Source: Sulfurospirillum diekertiae (GTDB lineage Bacteria > Campylobacterota > Campylobacteria > Campylobacterales > Sulfurospirillaceae). Taken from it: 64,000 bases of DNA. Below the pieces are notes generated by a model. It worked only from the letters and a program-made list of their open reading frames with translations, was not told the origin of the DNA and searched no databases. Positions within the stretch are counted from its first letter, which is position 1; every line of letters begins with the position of its first letter. The translations under genes were made by a program, and so were the position numbers. Location of the stretch: assembly GCF_002309535.1 (NCBI RefSeq), contig NZ_CP023275.1, forward strand, positions 1,426,001-1,490,000. The letters are read 5' to 3'. Below are positions 62,132-64,000 of the stretch, piece by piece.

Positions 62132-62382
62132 CTGCATTTATTGCGGTATAATATTGTATATTTTATTAATATTAGCTTATAAATGCAGTTATTTGCATAT
62201 TTTACGGTTTATTTATACTACTTTAACTATTTAATTATATGATATTGTCTAATACTTCACTTAGATGATAAAACTTTTTTATCATTCCTTGCCTTTTTTG
62301 TGATATAATGATGTAATTAAGAATTTAATGCGCTTTATTCGCGGTATATTATTGTATTTAAATTTAATAAGCTTTAAAAGGG
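62132..62382. repeat. Inverted and direct repeats between alpA and the HTH gene
   Basis: CTGCATTTAT (62132-62141) and ATAAATGCAG (62179-62188) form an inverted pair. The segment between (GCGGTATAATATTGTAT...AGCTT) recurs imperfectly at about 62340-62375 (GCGGTATATTATTGTATTT...AAGCTT). Two related blocks, each near one of the divergent genes, look like duplicated operator or promoter units. Confidence 0.45.
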
Positions 62383-62387
62383 GATAT

Positions 62388-62795
62388 ATGCAGTTTAATG
62401 CAAATTATTTTATCGACCGATTACTTGATTACTATAAAGTTGCAACCATTGTTGCACTATCTTCTAAAATGCAAATATCGCAACAAACTATAACGTCATG
62501 GCGGACACGTAATTCTGTTTCAGCAATTCGTAAAAAGTGCCGAGAATTAGGTATTTATCACGATATTTTTAATAATTTAATATCTTCAAACAATAATTTT
62601 CAAAATGCAAATTTAAGTGGCGGTGCTACTGGAGTTGAAATTGGCTCCATAAACAAATCAATTCATTCTATTGCGAATAATGATTTTGGTTGTGATGATC
62701 TTGTCAAATCTCTTGTTAAAGAGCTTTGCAAGAAATATAAAGACGATATGGACACTCTTAAAACTTTATTGTTTCAACTAACTCTCCAGAAGTAA
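62388..62795 (+). CDS. Phage-repressor-type HTH protein with a Gly/Asn-rich linker motif
   Basis: 135 residues from ATG 62388 (AAAAGGGG upstream; the 20 codons before it lack a site). Residues 5-62 are a CI-repressor-like HTH (SSKMQISQQTITSWRTRNSVSAIRKKCRELGIY). Residues 70-92 (FQNANLSGGATGVEIGS) form a short motif also present near the start of the next protein. A helical tail ends the protein. It and the 4-TM protein are 4 bases apart and clearly one unit. Confidence 0.75.
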   Translation: MQFNANYFIDRLLDYYKVATIVALSSKMQISQQTITSWRTRNSVSAIRKKCRELGIYHDIFNNLISSNNNFQNANLSGGATGVEIGSINKSIHSIANNDFGCDDLVKSLVKELCKKYKDDMDTLKTLLFQLTLQK

Positions 62796-62799
62796 AAAA

Positions 62800-63357
62800 A
62801 TGGATAATTCAGATATTACTACTTCTATTGATACGATAAAGAATGATTTTAGAGATGCAAATTTCCAAGATGAATCAGCAGGGGTTAAATTAAATAATTG
62901 CAAAATCAACTTATTGACTAATCAATTTAATTTCCCAAAACTTCATTGCATCTTTGATAAACCAAAATTTGATTCTCAAAAATTTATACAAACTGGGGCA
63001 CATACTCTTGTCTATTTTTTAATTATTATTGTTAGTGCTTTTTTGATTTTAGTAACTGTATTCGATTCGCAATTTAAAAATTTAAAAGATTTAGAACCTT
63101 ATCTTGTAAAAATTCTAATTGATTTAATTATGTTGGTTTTGGTACTTGTGGCTTTTTTTGAGGTTTTCTATCGAAAATATAAAATAAATTTTTCAAATAA
63201 GCTATGCTCTATTATTAGAAAAAGTTTTCTTTTCTACATTTTACTTTTTACTTTTTTAACATTATTATATATTTATTTTGGTTTGTACAAGTTTGCATTG
63301 CTATTTTTTATGGCCGCCACATACACTTTAGTTATTTTATTTCTGGTAAAAAAATAA
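62800..63357 (+). CDS. Four-span membrane protein with the shared motif
   Basis: 185 residues. The N-terminal 45 residues are soluble and carry DFRDANFQDESAGVKLN at about 16-32, aligned with the linker of the HTH protein (F-x-x-A-N...G-V-x-hydrophobic). Four membrane segments lie at about 66-86, 104-122, 140-160 and 163-182. No family recognised. The pairing HTH plus membrane protein next to an integrase resembles the layout of phage-defence or toxin modules, as an inference. Confidence 0.65.
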   Translation: MDNSDITTSIDTIKNDFRDANFQDESAGVKLNNCKINLLTNQFNFPKLHCIFDKPKFDSQKFIQTGAHTLVYFLIIIVSAFLILVTVFDSQFKNLKDLEPYLVKILIDLIMLVLVLVAFFEVFYRKYKINFSNKLCSIIRKSFLFYILLFTFLTLLYIYFGLYKFALLFFMAATYTLVILFLVKK

Positions 63358-63382
63358 CTATAGTAGTTTTAAATTAATTTGT

Positions 63383-64000
63383 TTAAATACTTAACTTCAA
63401 CTGGTCTAAATAATCACTCCACCATTGCATTAATATCTTTCTTTCTTTTAAATATTCAGCATGATTGTATGCGGCTTTTACACCAGAGCGTTCAGCGTGA
63501 GCCAATTGCCTTTCTATAGCATCACTATGAATTCCATGCTCACTGATTTGTTCATGTAAGATTGTTGAAGCCATTGCGCGAAATCCATGATAGACAATTT
63601 CTTCTTTTGAATATCCTAACCGTCTCAGAGCATAGTTAAGCGTGTTTTCACTCATTATTTTTATATTAGAGATTGAAGAAGGGAAAACATATAGACTACA
63701 ATGTGCATTAATTGAATATGCGTGTTTCAAAATTTCTATTGTTCGATCTGTAAGTGGAACAATATGAGGAGCTTTCATTTTCATTTTAGCTGCTGGAATT
63801 CTAATTTCTCTTTTTTCAAAATCTATTTCTTTCCACTCTAATGATCTTATATTAGAAGACCGTAAAAAAATATAAGGTGAAATCATCAAAGCTAGTTTAG
63901 TGTTAATATCACCTTTGTAGCCATCAATAGCGCGGAGGAGGGCACCAACTTCTTGTGAATCTGTTATTGTTGGGAAATGCCTACGCTCTTGCGCTTGAAT
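63383..64000 (-). CDS. P4-type tyrosine integrase, C-terminal part (runs off the window)
   Basis: The frame is open to the window end, beyond the TTG at 63889. Typical sequence: RRHFPTITDSQEVGALLRAI, then the catalytic R in YIFLRSSNIRSLEW, H-x-x-R in VYHGFRAMASTIL, H in QLAHAERSGVKAAY and the nucleophile Y in AYNHAEYL. The N-terminal half lies to the right. Only the 25-base gap separates it from the 4-TM gene on the other strand. Confidence 0.88.
   Translation of the reverse strand: MQAQERRHFPTITDSQEVGALLRAIDGYKGDINTKLALMISPYIFLRSSNIRSLEWKEIDFEKREIRIPAAKMKMKAPHIVPLTDRTIEILKHAYSINAHCSLYVFPSSISNIKIMSENTLNYALRRLGYSKEEIVYHGFRAMASTILHEQISEHGIHSDAIERQLAHAERSGVKAAYNHAEYLKERKILMQWWSDYLDQLKLSI

Overview
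The window reads as a chromosomal stretch of an organohalide-respiring Sulfurospirillum (Campylobacterota), close to S. multivorans. The first reductive dehalogenase matches my memory of S. multivorans PceA over most of its length. It is followed by an anaerobic-pathway corrinoid operon of the kind known to make norcobamides in that genus. DNA is AT-rich, with tight ATGA-type gene overlaps. No rRNA, tRNA or CRISPR array was seen.

Layout. 1-1943: 3' end of a phage-type integrase, degraded sequence and a first copy of a 916-bp IS5-family element. 1944-8970: a frameshifted porin, a chemoreceptor, an HD-GYP protein, an unknown protein, and a histidine kinase/response regulator pair whose kinase carries the same sensor module as the chemoreceptor. 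9230-14581: a FccABC-like periplasmic flavoprotein reductase followed by riboflavin genes ribA, ribBA and ribH. 14776-28739: the organohalide-respiration core. It holds an AhpD-like protein, pceAB, an IscU-like scaffold, a 7TM kinase with its regulator, a second rdhAB pair, a second 7TM kinase whose regulator is split by the second IS copy, a DUF4405 membrane protein, and a NapGH-like quinol dehydrogenase. 29040-51596: a one-direction run of 24 corrinoid genes (cbiB to the precorrin-2 dehydrogenase), including btuCDF-like import genes, a signal-bearing CbiK and an exporter-fold ABC protein. 51580-54236: a TetR regulator with a late frameshift, an iron-sulfur flavoprotein, a Rieske-like protein, a PPOX-fold protein and a small membrane protein. 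54452-64000: accessory DNA with an operon of very small membrane proteins, hsdM and DUF45 remnants, an AlpA/recombinase module, a repressor-like HTH gene next to a 4-TM gene, and another integrase running off the edge.

How it fits together. NapGH probably passes electrons from menaquinol toward Tat-exported PceA, which PceB anchors. The cobamide operon makes the cofactor, IscU-like protein may serve its iron-sulfur clusters, and the 7TM two-component systems probably control expression. Six genes or operons in the core and its edge (ahpD-like, pceA, rdhA2, DUF4405, napG, the 52.3-kb flavoprotein) have CTAYA-like boxes repeated at about 11 bp just upstream of a -10-like hexamer. A seventh site lies in front of a ruined reading frame at the left. 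Both rdhA leaders also share a conserved block followed by a hairpin, a T-run and the ribosome binding site. I regard this putative regulon plus leader RNA, the 16-fold TTACATGTAA palindrome, and the HTH/4-TM pair with a shared short motif as the most interesting undescribed signals. All three were found by eye and need computation.
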